From Natrinema sp031626495 (GTDB lineage: Archaea > Halobacteriota > Halobacteria > Halobacteriales > Natrialbaceae), in assembly GCF_031626495.1 (NCBI RefSeq), contig NZ_JAMQOJ010000002.1, positions 372,001-436,000 on the forward strand: 64,000 nucleotides of DNA, written 5' to 3'. The position numbers and the translations under genes were made by a program. The notes under the pieces are model-generated. The model saw only the letters and a list, made by a program, of their open reading frames with translations, ran no database searches and had not been told where the DNA came from. This document shows, piece by piece, positions 1 to 8,471 of this stretch (its first letter is position 1; every line of letters starts with the position of its first letter).

Positions 1-1200
1 GGGAAGTGGCGTGCACTCATTCTGGTCGGGATTGCGGAGTTGTTTGCGATGACTCTGTGGTTTAGCGGGACAGCAGTCGGCCCGGAACTGGCCGAGATGT
101 GGCATCTCTCCGCTGCCGAGACGGCGTGGCTGACCAACGCCGTCCAATTGGGCTTCGTCGTCGGTGCGTTGCTGTCGGCAACGCTCACCATCGCTGATGT
201 CATCCTGCCGAGGTATCTTTTTGCAGGTTCTGCGCTCGCCGGTGCTGGTGCGACGGCACTCATCGCTGGGTTCGTCTCGAGCGGCCTTCCAGCTATCGTC
301 CTCCGTTTCGCCACCGGCGTCGCCCTCGCTGGTGTGTATCCGACGGGGATGAAGATGATGGCCGCATGGTTCGACAAAGGGCGTGGCCTCGCTATCGGCG
401 TCCTCGTCGGCGCACTCACTGTCGGTTCGGCGTCGCCACATCTCATCCGGGCTGTCGGTGGCATCGGCCGACCAGATCTCGTGCTCTACGGGACCGCAGG
501 GCTCGCAGCTCTTGGTGGGCTTCTCGTCCTCGCCTACGAAGATGGGCCGTACCAGCCCGAGACGTCCCCATTCGACCCCAGCGCAATCCAGCGTATCGTC
601 ACCGATCGCAGTGTTATCTTAGCAAACACCGGCTATTTCGGTCACATGTGGGAGCTGTACGCGGTCTGGACATGGATACCGATCTATCTTGCAGCCAGCC
701 TCGAAGCCAGTGGGACGGCCAACGCGGAACAACTCGCTGCAGTCTTAGCATTCGGGACGATCGCAATCGGCGGGGTAGGGGCCTGGCTTGCGGGTTCGGC
801 TGCTGATCGGTGGGGACGGTCGCTGGTGACGAGCGTCTCAATGGGTATCTCCGGAACCGCCTGCCTTCTCGCCGGTATCGTCTTCGGCTCATCACTAGTC
901 ATCATCGTCCCATTCGTCCTTGTCTGGGGGTTCTTCATCGTCGCGGACTCCGCGCAGTTTTCCGCGGCTGTCTCGGAACTGGCCGATGAGAGTTACGTCG
1001 GCTCTGCACTAACGCTTCAGACTGCTATCGGCTTTCTCATCACCATCGCCTCCATCCAGTTGATTCCCATAGCTCAGAACATGGTTGGGTGGCGGTGGGC
1101 CTTCATCCCGCTCGTTATCGGCCCACTCGTGGGGACGAGTGCGATGCTGTGGCTGCGGTCGCTCCCCGAGGCCAACCGACTGGCAGGTGGGCGGGGATAA
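1..1200 (+). CDS. MFS transporter, N-terminus cut by window edge
   Basis: The frame is open from the first base, so the true start lies outside the window and about 399 residues are visible. The protein is a string of hydrophobic helices with the family's organisation: a helix 1 with WFSGTAVGPEL, a TGVALAGVYPTGMKMMAAWF segment where the MFS helix 4/5 motif is expected, and the loop AADRWGR between helices 8 and 9, matching the repeated MFS motif D-R-x-G-R. It is therefore an inner membrane secondary transporter of the major facilitator superfamily. The substrate cannot be read from the sequence. No clear terminator is visible after the stop; a repeat-bearing non-coding stretch follows. Confidence 0.85.
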   Translation, partial: GKWRALILVGIAELFAMTLWFSGTAVGPELAEMWHLSAAETAWLTNAVQLGFVVGALLSATLTIADVILPRYLFAGSALAGAGATALIAGFVSSGLPAIVLRFATGVALAGVYPTGMKMMAAWFDKGRGLAIGVLVGALTVGSASPHLIRAVGGIGRPDLVLYGTAGLAALGGLLVLAYEDGPYQPETSPFDPSAIQRIVTDRSVILANTGYFGHMWELYAVWTWIPIYLAASLEASGTANAEQLAAVLAFGTIAIGGVGAWLAGSAADRWGRSLVTSVSMGISGTACLLAGIVFGSSLVIIVPFVLVWGFFIVADSAQFSAAVSELADESYVGSALTLQTAIGFLITIASIQLIPIAQNMVGWRWAFIPLVIGPLVGTSAMLWLRSLPEANRLAGGRG

Positions 1201-1340
1201 TCCGGAACATCCCCATGTTCTACTGCCCCGAGCGCCATGCCAAGGGTGAATTCCGTGAAGGGGACCCGGACGACTGGAAAGAGACAGACGGATAAATCTG
1301 TTCTCTATACTGAGCGATTGGGCACCCCTCTGAATGGGCG

Positions 1341-1440
1341 TCAATCTGTGCTGCATTCGCGCCTTGTATTCAGCAGCGGCTGACTCCATCACCAGATTTC
1401 TGCCAGAAACGACCTGCTGAATACAGAGACGGTATGCAGC
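1341..1440. repeat. Palindromic dispersed repeat, copy 1
   Basis: A perfect 12-bp inverted repeat (TGTATTCAGCAG at 1365-1376 and CTGCTGAATACA at 1414-1425) encloses 37 bases. The same arm sequence recurs at 10486, 12951 and 14537, and the wider segment aligns at roughly 70% by eye with 13077-13160. It looks like a small mobile-element remnant or MITE-like unit. No transposase is linked to it here. Confidence 0.6.
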
Positions 1441-1463
1441 AGAAGAGTAGACCGCGTCACCGG

Positions 1464-1769
1464 TTAGCTATCGGCGCTCCGAGCAGGTACGCCGTAATCG
1501 ATGTTGACTTCCGGCGTGCTCGGGGATTCCGGTGAAGGAGCACCGTTCCAATCGACGACGTGAGCGTTCGCCATTTCGCCGGAGAACTGGAACCGATCAA
1601 CGCCGGTTTCGATCGCTCCCTCCGCCGTCTGCTCCGAGATGATCACTGCCTCTTCGTCCGGGTCGGCAGCAACCATCTCGATGGTACCGTCGACGCTAAT
1701 TTCGTAGTTCGCTGGTACTCCCCTGCCAACGATTGTGATGAGATTTGTCAGACTACGCTCAGATGGCAT
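1464..1769 (-). CDS. Small conserved-type haloarchaeal protein, function unknown
   Basis: This 101-residue acidic protein begins MPSERSLTNLITIVGRGVP and alternates short beta-like stretches (YEISVDGTIEMV, AVIISEQTAEGAIE), suggesting a small beta-rich fold. It has no signal peptide or membrane segment. A TATA-like element (GCTTATACTGG on the minus strand, near 1791-1800) sits 22-30 bases before the ATG, which fits a leaderless haloarchaeal transcript and supports this start. The similarity to haloarchaeal hypothetical proteins is recalled, not searched. It lies downstream of a PadR-like regulator on the same strand with about 95 bases between them. I cannot assign a function. Confidence 0.65.
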   Translation of the reverse strand: MPSERSLTNLITIVGRGVPANYEISVDGTIEMVAADPDEEAVIISEQTAEGAIETGVDRFQFSGEMANAHVVDWNGAPSPESPSTPEVNIDYGVPARSADS

Positions 1770-1864
1770 ACTCTGAGAACGCGATTCTGCCAGTATAAGC
1801 CTTCCTGTCGACGAAACAGTAAGGGTGGTAGACCATGCCGAGCGGACGAATACAGACCTTCTCC

Positions 1865-2140
1865 TTACGATTCAACGTATTGCTCCTCCCACTCCCGCCG
1901 GTCCTCAATTTCTTCCTCACCAGCATCGGTGATGGCGTAGTAGTTCGTCCGGCGATCGAGTTGTCCTTTCTCTACTAGCTCTTTGTTCACGAGCGTGTCG
2001 AGGTTGGGGTACAGCCGGCCGTGGTTGATCTCAGAACTGTAGTAGATCTCGACTTCGCCCTTCACTTCTTGGCCGGACGGCTGGTCTGAGCCTGCGATCA
2101 CGTAGAGGAGGTCGCGCTGGAAGCCAGTGAGGTTATGCAT
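1865..2140 (-). CDS. PadR-like winged-helix transcriptional regulator
   Basis: This 91-residue protein starts MHNLTGFQRDLLYVIAG, the usual opening of small haloarchaeal PadR-type regulators. It continues with a winged helix (HGRLYPNLDTLVNKELVEKG, then the wing RRTNYYAITDAGEEEI). Such proteins bind operators as dimers and usually control nearby transport or stress genes. A TATA-like AAATAAAG on the minus strand lies about 25-30 bases before the ATG, so a leaderless start at 2140 is likely. The unknown small gene downstream is a possible co-transcribed target. The ligand is unknown. Confidence 0.85.
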   Translation of the reverse strand: MHNLTGFQRDLLYVIAGSDQPSGQEVKGEVEIYYSSEINHGRLYPNLDTLVNKELVEKGQLDRRTNYYAITDAGEEEIEDRREWEEQYVES

Positions 2141-2689
2141 CTCGCCTGAGACTTCACCGAATCTTTATTTGATGTCTTTCCCGCATCTGCGTGTATATTA
2201 CCACAACAAGAACCTACCGTCTAGTGAACTCTCGCGTACTCCAATTAGATAGGATGGGGAAATATCTACTACTGGCAGTTGTCCGACCGGTAATCATCAG
2301 TGGCTCTGTTACCACTTCTTCTTCAGAGCGTGTTGGCCGCAACGTAGAGAAATTGGGCGACTGCTCTGGGATGGACAACCGATACCTGTGAAGTATTAGA
2401 TCTCACACCGGGCTTCTCGTCATCCAGTAGTGTCCGGTTCTGGCCTAACACAGAATTGGCATTCGATTGAAAATTATCGGACAAAAGTGAGAGACTAGAA
2501 ACGTATAGTACACATCATTTGTGAAGAGGTATGGGAAATTTCTATAATCAGGCGGCTACTATGCACCAGGATCCATTATCTTCCAACGAACGGCCATTTG
2601 TTGAGGGAACGATCGGCGCTTTTTATGCTATTTGCTAGCACACAGAAAGATGCCCCTAGGAAGGAGGGGGGACACCACAGTAAGGGAGA
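2141..2689. other. Non-coding stretch with promoter elements
   Basis: No supported gene. It is richer in A+T than its surroundings. It contains the PadR gene promoter at its left end and, at its right end, a TATA-like CTTTTTATGC near 2617-2626 that could serve the Tat-signal gene at 2690, giving a 5' leader of roughly 40 bases with a GGAGG-like tract at about 2661-2668. Confidence 0.5.
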
Positions 2690-3199
2690 ATGAGTGAACA
2701 AGAAATGACAAGCGATACGAGGCGGTCGTTCATGGCGAAGAGTGCCCTTGTAACGGGGGCGCTGACGCTTGGAACGGCCGCGTACGGCACGGCGACGGTC
2801 GCGGCCCAGCAAGAGCAGGTCGCGGTCTTCGCGGACAATTACTATCCCGGGGCGAACTTCGACGTCGTTGATCCGCTTCAGCAGGGGACGACGGTCGATA
2901 TCCTGCAGGTCGACGACGAACCAGTTGCGGAGATTTCCCAGCCCGACGAATGGACCGGACATATCATCCGGTACGACATCGGTCAGGGAGCGGGGATCAC
3001 GACGTTCCTGTTCGTGCGCGGTAGCAGACTCAGCCGCGGTGACAGCGGAACGATCGGGCCAGACGCATCGGTGCTGAGTTCCGACCTGAACCTCCTCGAT
3101 ACGTCACTGGGCAACGGTGGCGGAACAGGAGGCAGCCAAGCGGCCGAAGGGAACCAGGCAGCGAATGAGACACCCAATGAGAACGGGGGTGGAGAATAA
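2690..3199 (+). CDS. Tat-signal protein with a tandemly duplicated domain, function unknown
   Basis: This 169-residue protein has a twin-arginine signal (TRRSFMAKSALVTGALTLG, then an A-rich region ending near AAQQ), so export by the Tat pathway in a folded state is expected. The mature part is one domain of about 95 residues (FDVVDPLQQGTTVDILQ to LNLLDTSLG) followed by a low-complexity Gly/Asn/Glu tail. The same domain makes up the whole of the next gene, with the FDVV, QGT, QPDE, LFVRG, GDS, DAS and LNL-TSLG positions conserved. Its stop overlaps the next start (TAATG), so the two are translationally coupled. A second in-frame ATG at 2705 is a possible alternative start. I do not recognise the family. 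Confidence 0.75.
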   Translation: MSEQEMTSDTRRSFMAKSALVTGALTLGTAAYGTATVAAQQEQVAVFADNYYPGANFDVVDPLQQGTTVDILQVDDEPVAEISQPDEWTGHIIRYDIGQGAGITTFLFVRGSRLSRGDSGTIGPDASVLSSDLNLLDTSLGNGGGTGGSQAAEGNQAANETPNENGGGE

Positions 3200-3525
3200 T
3201 GGTGCAAGACGGAGAAGAGCGCGTCCTGCTCTTCACATACGATTACGAGGCTGGTGCGACGTTCGATGTCGTCTCCCAGCTTGAGCAGGGAACGTCGGTG
3301 CGACTGCTCCAGACCATCGACGGAGAGACTGTTCCGGAGATTCCGCAACCCGACGAGTACAACGGCTACGTTGTCCGGAATCAGAGCGACAGTGGTCCGC
3401 TAGAACCGACGACTGTTCTGTTCGTCCGCGGACAGACACTCAGTGACGGTGACAGTGAAACGCTCAGTGAAGACGCGTCGATGTTCAGTTCCCAACTGAA
3501 CCTCTTCTCGACGTCGCTCGGGTAA
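3199..3525 (+). CDS. Signal-less paralogue of the preceding Tat protein
   Basis: These 108 residues consist almost only of the domain seen in the preceding protein (ATFDVVSQLEQGTSVRLLQ, QPDEYNGYVVR, TTVLFVRGQTLSDGDSE, FSSQLNLFSTSLG). It lacks the twin-arginine signal, any other signal peptide and any membrane segment. The ATG overlaps the preceding stop by one base, implying coupled translation. Either it is a cytoplasmic or co-exported partner of the first protein, or the pair arose by splitting a two-domain secreted protein. Function is unknown. Confidence 0.7.
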   Translation: MVQDGEERVLLFTYDYEAGATFDVVSQLEQGTSVRLLQTIDGETVPEIPQPDEYNGYVVRNQSDSGPLEPTTVLFVRGQTLSDGDSETLSEDASMFSSQLNLFSTSLG

Positions 3526-3902
3526 TGATCTCAGAATCTATTTTTATGACACGTGCGATATGGTACACATCTACTTGGAGGACAGTCGCGGGAGCGTGAG
3601 CGGTGGCACGATGGCCAGTGCAATCGAAGTGTTTCGCGCCGCGTCGACCGACCCGCTGGCCCAGCAGACGCTTCGGAATCCCTACTCGTTGGCACCGAGA
3701 GGTGAGCGCGACGGCGTCGATCCGGGCGCACAGTCCGGACCGAAAAGGGACCTACTCCGATCGGCGAGTGCCAGATTTTGTGTATCTGGTTCTCCCACGA
3801 AGAAGTGTCTGAATTTTTCTGGCCGGTATCTACTACTCGGTTTCGTGAAATCGATCGTCTTCAGAGAGATCACCACATAGAACGAGTTCTCAAGGAGGGT
3901 GA
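3526..3902. other. Stretch without a supported gene
   Basis: Several open frames cross this segment, but none resembles a known protein, and codon use does not favour one of them. No repeat or RNA gene was recognised. Confidence 0.4.
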
Positions 3903-4097
3903 CTAATCTGAGGTGGTTTCAGATTCCGAGGGTGAAAGATTGTCCACCGACTCAAATTCCCTTGAGCCACATGGACACCCTTGGCGTCGACCGAGCGGGA
4001 GTATCGTCCCCGCTTTCGACTCCATCGCTGCGTATACCGCGCCACATGCTGAACACATGGCCATCATTCGTCTCTGTTTTCTTCCATTCTCGGTCAT
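3903..4097 (-). CDS. Small zinc-ribbon-like protein
   Basis: This protein of 64 residues (88 if translation begins at the upstream GTG at 4169) has CSAC near its N-terminus and GCPCG about 25 residues later, a metal-binding arrangement typical of small haloarchaeal zinc ribbons. The GTG at 4169 overlaps the stop of the HalOD1 gene by four bases (GTGA), which would make the two genes coupled. The ATG at 4097 has an AAAC-rich possible promoter about 30 bases upstream. I prefer 4097 because the residues before it are less protein-like, but this is uncertain. Its role is unknown; such ribbons often take part in protein or nucleic acid contacts. Confidence 0.55.
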   Translation of the reverse strand: MTENGRKQRRMMAMCSACGAVYAAMESKAGTILPLGRRQGCPCGSREFESVDNLSPSESETTSD

Positions 4098-4165
4098 TGC
4101 TCTCGGAGGAGTTCTAAGGTGTTTAACCACTTCTTTAGGGTAATCGAAAGGAGCGGCGTCGATTA

Positions 4166-4495
4166 TCACGTGCGTTGATCGTAGTGGAGAATGAGACGAC
4201 CTGTATCGCGAACTTCGACAGTGTATGTATTCTCGATTGCGACTTCGAAGGAGATGACCGTGTTGCCATCTCCAGTACTGTTCGCGAGGATTGTATCGAG
4301 GGCACTCGGATCGATGTGATCGTGGAGAACAAATCCAGCCTCGGTTGGCATCTCCATCGGATCAATATCTTCAAGCACGCAGATCGCCTGAACCACGGCA
4401 AGACTTGGTGGCGTCTCAGTGTCGTACTCGTATTCAACGGCGTGTGGTGGAGCCTCTCTGGTGAGTTTGCTGAGGCGTGAGTTGGACTCGGTCAT
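4166..4495 (-). CDS. HalOD1 output-domain protein
   Basis: This 109-residue protein has the characteristic HalOD1 run: PPSLAVVQAICVLEDIDPMEMP, then a HIDPSALDTIL segment, then a beta-rich end (TVISFEVAIENTYTVEV). HalOD1 (halobacterial output domain 1) is a small domain found alone or attached to response regulators in haloarchaea, with a presumed signalling role. It lies next to the remains of a receiver-domain gene on the same strand, which suggests a former signalling cluster. The start at 4495 is the only plausible ATG. Confidence 0.85.
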   Translation of the reverse strand: MTESNSRLSKLTREAPPHAVEYEYDTETPPSLAVVQAICVLEDIDPMEMPTEAGFVLHDHIDPSALDTILANSTGDGNTVISFEVAIENTYTVEVRDTGRLILHYDQRT

Positions 4496-4678
4496 GCATC
4501 AGTCCCAACAGGTTGAACGTGCGTGGCCTAGAATACGGCTTTGCGTGGGCTAGCAAGGCCAAATCATGTAGGAGAAGAGTCTATGAATTCCACCCTCATA
4601 GGTCAGAACCTGCCGATTCTGTGGACGACTTTACTCCATATCTTGGGCTAAAATAAATCATCCTCTCAGACATGTAGC

Positions 4679-5154
4679 CTACTGCTTCCCTTCGAGCGGG
4701 TTGCAGAGAATGCTTAGCCAAAAATATTCGAACGAGCGGACAAGACGAATGAATTCGTTAGCATCGACTGGCTTTGTGAGATAGGCGTTCGCAGATGGCT
4801 CATGTCCCCGGAGAAAGTCTTCCTCGATATCGGACCCAGTCAATACGATCACAGGAATGTCTTCTAACCGTGAACTGTCCCTCATTTCACGGAGGACCGT
4901 TTCGCCAGTCATCTGTGGTAGCCGCTAATCAAGTAAGACGAGATCCGGTTGCGGCACATCCGTAACCTTCCCACGTTGCTGGAGAAAAGCAAGCGCTTCT
5001 CGACCACTGGTGGTGGTATGGAGCGAATTCGCTATTCGTGCAACATTGAACGCTTCTTTGATGAGTCGCGCATCGCCGGGGTTATCATCGACAAGCAAGA
5101 TTTCGGCATGCTCTCTCCGAATAGAGGCTCGGGGTCTCAGCCAGCTATTAGTGC
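4679..5154 (-). pseudogene. Broken CheY-like response regulator receiver
   Basis: Read on the minus strand, a single frame gives a near-complete receiver domain: AEILLVDDNPGDARLIKEAF (acidic pair), a central PDLVLLD with the phospho-acceptor aspartate, then RLPQMTGE, PVIVLTGSD and NAYLTKPV (conserved Thr/Ser and Lys). Immediately after the phospho-acceptor Asp the frame has TAG (minus strand GAT TAG CGG, about 4925-4933), where intact relatives have LRLP, so one T-to-A change would explain it. No start codon is visible at the 5' end, which runs into an in-frame stop near 5170. The piece after the stop could in theory restart at an ATG (4912), but it would lack half the fold. The intact gene was probably a stand-alone receiver of the kind associated with halobacterial histidine kinases. 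Confidence 0.8.
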
Positions 5155-5216
5155 GCGCGAGAAGCGTCTAGGTCGGCGTCTAGAACTCGTTGTCTTCGGC
5201 CTTCAGTGAGAGAACC

Positions 5217-5575
5217 ATGACAGACGAACTCGAACCACTCACCCCAGTAGAGGCCATGCAAATGTACCTTCACGAACGGAGCCGCGAACTCGAGGACACT
5301 ACCATCCAGTCTCACCGGTATCGGCTCACGCAGTTCGTCCAGTGGTGTGAACAGGACGGTATCGATACTCTCAACGAATTCAGCGGACGAGACAGCCATC
5401 GCTTTCGTCTCAAACGCAGGAACGAAGATGAACTCGCAACTGTCGGCATGAAGGGACAGTTGGCAACCCTGAGAATGTTCCTCCGCTTCTAGGGGGTAAT
5501 CGATACAGTGGAACCAGGGCTCAACGAGAAGATAATCCTCCCGACGACGAGCGAAGACGATGCTCGACACGCTAG
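5217..5575 (+). pseudogene. N-terminal remnant of a tyrosine recombinase/integrase
   Basis: The frame from the ATG at 5217 encodes a phage-integrase N-terminal SAM-like domain (EAMQMYLHERSRELEDTTIQ, TQFVQWCEQDGI, LATLRMFLRF) ending at TAG 5490-5492. The same frame continues past the stop as VEPGLNEKIILPTTSEDDAR, which is the expected linker to the catalytic domain, so the stop is a nonsense mutation. The catalytic domain with its R-H-R-Y residues is absent: sequence identity is lost near 5575, just before the 3' end of the convergent carotenoid oxygenase gene. This is a relic of an integrated element. Confidence 0.8.
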
Positions 5576-5617
5576 CGAACCCCGTCACGACAGGGACGCT
5601 CGCCGACCTCGCATGAG

Positions 5618-7150
5618 CTACACGCCCTGGAGGAACCGGCCGTGGAAGCCGAAGGGTTCCGGGTGTGGGAGAACCGCCCGCGCCTGGACAGCGAGCGTCG
5701 CTGCATCAAAAATCATAAGCATCGTCCGCTCACGCTGGGAATCCAGCGCCGTCGCGAGCACGACTCCCGCATCCTCGGCGTCGGCATCGGGATGCTGGAC
5801 GGGAACTGGTTCCTCGACGTAGACCGACCGCTCCCACCACTCCCTGGCGGTGCCCGTCTCACAGTCCACTTTGACCAGTCCGTTCGCCCCTGCGCGATCG
5901 GTCGCTTGGCCGTACGCGTAGCGGTGGCGTCGACCGACGACCGAACGAGCGACGCGTGGCATCTCCATCGCGCCATCGTAGAGTCGCGTTCGACTGACCG
6001 TGTTCGCATCGGGATCGATACGGTACCGCATCAGGTGAGCGTCGGGCACGGCAGGAAAGCCGTCGCTGTCGAGTTCGGACAGCGCCATCGTGTCGACGAT
6101 GTCGGCGTCCGGGAACTCCACGAGGTCGAGGACGATCGTTCCGCCGTCGACATAGGCGTTGACGTGATGGAAGGTGAAGGCCGGATCGAGCGTTGGGTCG
6201 GCCACGAGGTCACCGGTATCGCGGTCGACCACGAGCACGCGCGTGTCGCGCTCCGGTTGCCAGTCGAGCATGTCGATCGCACCCTCGGTAAACGGATTCA
6301 GTGCCCGGAGTACCGAGAGGACGAGCGGCGACTCCACGATGATGACGTGGTCGGCGGTGACGCTGCAGTCGTGGATGTACGCCGGCCCGTTCGCGTCGAT
6401 GGAGGCGATGACCTCCCGCGTCCGACTCCCCCGTGGGAGACGATAGAGATGATACTGTGGCGTCCGGCCGAACTGCGTAGCGAAGCCGACCAGTTCGTCC
6501 CGGTGGGGGTCGTCGACGAGATGCGCAGCCGTGATGTGCTCGGGTAGGTCGTCGTGGAATCGAAAGTGTCCACATGTCTCGAGCGTCTCGGGATCAAAGG
6601 CGATCCGGCGCGGGGCCTCCGTGAGCGCGACGTACTCGCCGTCGATGCGGGCGACGTGGACGTTCGCATTGTCTGTCGGCTCGGGGACCCCAAGCGAAGC
6701 GACCGTCTCCAGGAGACGACGCCAGCCACGCGTGTCAGTGCCGAACTGGCCGGTCAGCCGCCCGTCCATCGCCTCCTCGTAGGCATCGGTGCGGAGAAAC
6801 CGGTTCGAGTAGCGGAGTCGGCCGTCGGTGAACGCGTAGCGCCGGAGCATTGCCAGCCCGTCAAACCAGTGGTTGACGCGGCGATCGCCTGTCTCGAAAC
6901 GGGCGGGCCCGTTGCGAACCAGCGTGCCAGAGAGCCACTCGGGGATGGTGCCCTCGACCGTCGGGTAATGGTCGTGGACTTCGGTAGTCAGCGAGTGAAA
7001 GCCGGCGCCGGATGCTGTCACGGCCGTGTATTCGGGTGAGACAGCTATTAATCCACCGTGCCCGTCGACTCGGGCGGTCTGTACGTTGTAGACGCGTCGC
7101 CATCCTCGCACTCGTCCCGACGGTCCAGCGACGTGACCATCGACCAGCAT
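5618..7150 (-). CDS. Carotenoid oxygenase (carotenoid cleavage dioxygenase family)
   Basis: This is a seven-bladed beta-propeller, Fe(II)-dependent enzyme that oxidatively cleaves carotenoid or related polyene double bonds; the family includes retinal-forming and apocarotenoid-forming members. All four iron-binding histidines can be placed: one in the EHITAAHLVDDP region, one in YIHDCSVTADH, one in FHHVNAYVDG and the last in FHGRFLQG at the C-terminus. The family N-terminus (VEGTIPEWLSGTLVRNGPARFE, then NHWFDGLAML) begins about 65 residues after the ATG at 7150, so the first 35 or so residues may be untranslated. An in-frame GTG at 7111 is an alternative start. The product cannot be told from sequence. 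An ABA4-like and a Bat-like gene lie 3.6-5 kb away, a loose carotenoid or retinal context. Confidence 0.88.
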   Translation of the reverse strand: MLVDGHVAGPSGRVRGWRRVYNVQTARVDGHGGLIAVSPEYTAVTASGAGFHSLTTEVHDHYPTVEGTIPEWLSGTLVRNGPARFETGDRRVNHWFDGLAMLRRYAFTDGRLRYSNRFLRTDAYEEAMDGRLTGQFGTDTRGWRRLLETVASLGVPEPTDNANVHVARIDGEYVALTEAPRRIAFDPETLETCGHFRFHDDLPEHITAAHLVDDPHRDELVGFATQFGRTPQYHLYRLPRGSRTREVIASIDANGPAYIHDCSVTADHVIIVESPLVLSVLRALNPFTEGAIDMLDWQPERDTRVLVVDRDTGDLVADPTLDPAFTFHHVNAYVDGGTIVLDLVEFPDADIVDTMALSELDSDGFPAVPDAHLMRYRIDPDANTVSRTRLYDGAMEMPRVARSVVGRRHRYAYGQATDRAGANGLVKVDCETGTAREWWERSVYVEEPVPVQHPDADAEDAGVVLATALDSQRERTMLMIFDAATLAVQARAVLPHPEPFGFHGRFLQGV

Positions 7151-7376
7151 CTCGGCCGGCGAACCTGCAAGACTGGCGGTGATTCACTCCCATCTCGTGC
7201 AGTGCTCGAGGGCGCGCAAGCCATCGAACAGACTCCGTGCCCAGTCGATGGTGCAGCAGACAGGAGCCGCTACATCCTGATTCGGTTCTTATCAGGTTCG
7301 GCTGACACTCCACCGTTCGATTAGTGAACGGATACGGTTCTCCAACGAGTGGCTGCAATAGAGGCCTGCAACCGTA

Positions 7377-7670
7377 TCATTCGTCTGCCGATACCGGTTC
7401 GCCGTCTTCCATCTGCCATTCGAGTTCCACTTCGAACTCGGCCTCGTCGTCGGTAACCTCGTATTCGACTTCCAGTTCGAAGTGCTCTGGAACCGCCACC
7501 GCGAAGCCGTTCTCTCCTTCGATGTCGATTGTCCCGTTCTCGACACCAGCGGCGACTTCACGGATGATCTCCGCGCCGTCTGCCCGACTCATCACCCGCT
7601 CACCTTCACGTTCCGTCTCATCAGCTGCCGATTCCGCCTCAGTCTCGGATTCTTGGTTGTCGTTTCCCAT
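7377..7670 (-). CDS. Amphi-Trp domain protein
   Basis: This 97-residue very acidic protein ends with the amphi-Trp signature: a helix (AEIIREVAAGVENG), then VPEHFELEVEYEV and FEVELEWQM, where amphipathic beta strands end in a conserved tryptophan. Such short proteins are widespread in haloarchaea and have no established function. The first 30 residues are a low-complexity Glu/Ser/Thr tail. It is convergent with nothing obvious and stands alone. The ATG at 7670 is the natural start. Confidence 0.85.
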   Translation of the reverse strand: MGNDNQESETEAESAADETEREGERVMSRADGAEIIREVAAGVENGTIDIEGENGFAVAVPEHFELEVEYEVTDDEAEFEVELEWQMEDGEPVSADE

Positions 7671-7997
7671 ATCAGGCCTACAACGATTGCCAACAAAATA
7701 TCTCGGCCTTCATATCCGCCCAGTTTGATCGGCAGTAGTCACCACTTCTTTCGAGGCAGCACCGGAAAGAACCGTACTGTAGTGTGTGACACGTATCTCT
7801 CCGGTACCGATCAAAAGGGATTGAAAACTGCCAACGGCTAAGGATTTCACCTCCGCCGTCGCAAGCGACTCGATACTGGTGAATAGGTCTCGAATTGCGA
7901 TCAATGCTGGTCGATCGAACGGTCCACGAAATGACTGCGGTTCCGACTGTCCGCCCGCCCTCGGTCACGGGGACACTGCAGGTTCGGTGTTCGACCG

Positions 7998-8471
7998 CTA
8001 GTCAGTGTCGACAAATTTCTTGGCGTTTGCGAACGCGAGGTTGCGTCGCGTGGTTTTCCATTCGCGGATGGTTTGCTCGTCGGGCTCGTCAACGCGTTCG
8101 GATCCGGTGAGCAACTCGTTCGTTCGATCAACGGTCAATTCCGCCGGAGATTCCACGCCGTATTCCTGCCGAAATGCCGCGATCTGGTCTCTCATCTCGG
8201 AAATTTGCTCTTGGAGTTCCTCCGGCGAAACCTGAGATAGAATGTCGGCTGCCTGTTTGACGACGAGGGATTCTGCTGATCGGCGGTAGAGCGTGGCACC
8301 GTTGGGCCCAGTCACAGTCGTAATGAATCCGTCATCGGCGAGCGTGGCGAGGTGTTTCCGAGCAGTTTTCGGCGACGTAGCAGCACGGTCTGCGACGGTT
8401 TCTGCGTCGATAGCGGTGTACACTCGGCTGATGACCTCTCTGATGCGTTCGTACGATGTCGTTTCCGCCAC
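7998..8471 (-). CDS. DUF7342-like winged-helix regulator, N-terminus possibly frameshifted
   Basis: This 157-residue protein has an HTH of the ArsR/MarR kind (ETVADRAATSPKTARKHLATLADDGF) and a helical C-terminal half (EELQEQISEMRDQIAAFRQEYGVES), as in haloarchaeal DUF7342-type regulators. The only start in frame is a GTG at 8471. In the same frame further upstream the sequence still reads like the family's usual beginning (DPTEPDPYEDVNQAVSEEW), with no start codon. An ATG at 8547 in another frame would join it if one base were removed. So the gene is either shorter than its relatives or carries a one-base frameshift near 8530. Confidence 0.72.
   Translation of the reverse strand: MAETTSYERIREVISRVYTAIDAETVADRAATSPKTARKHLATLADDGFITTVTGPNGATLYRRSAESLVVKQAADILSQVSPEELQEQISEMRDQIAAFRQEYGVESPAELTVDRTNELLTGSERVDEPDEQTIREWKTTRRNLAFANAKKFVDTD

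Noticed and set aside
5642..6547. Long + strand ORF opposite the carotenoid oxygenase
   Set aside because: It is the mirror of a gene with all four iron ligands intact; its own content is basic and unrelated to any family.
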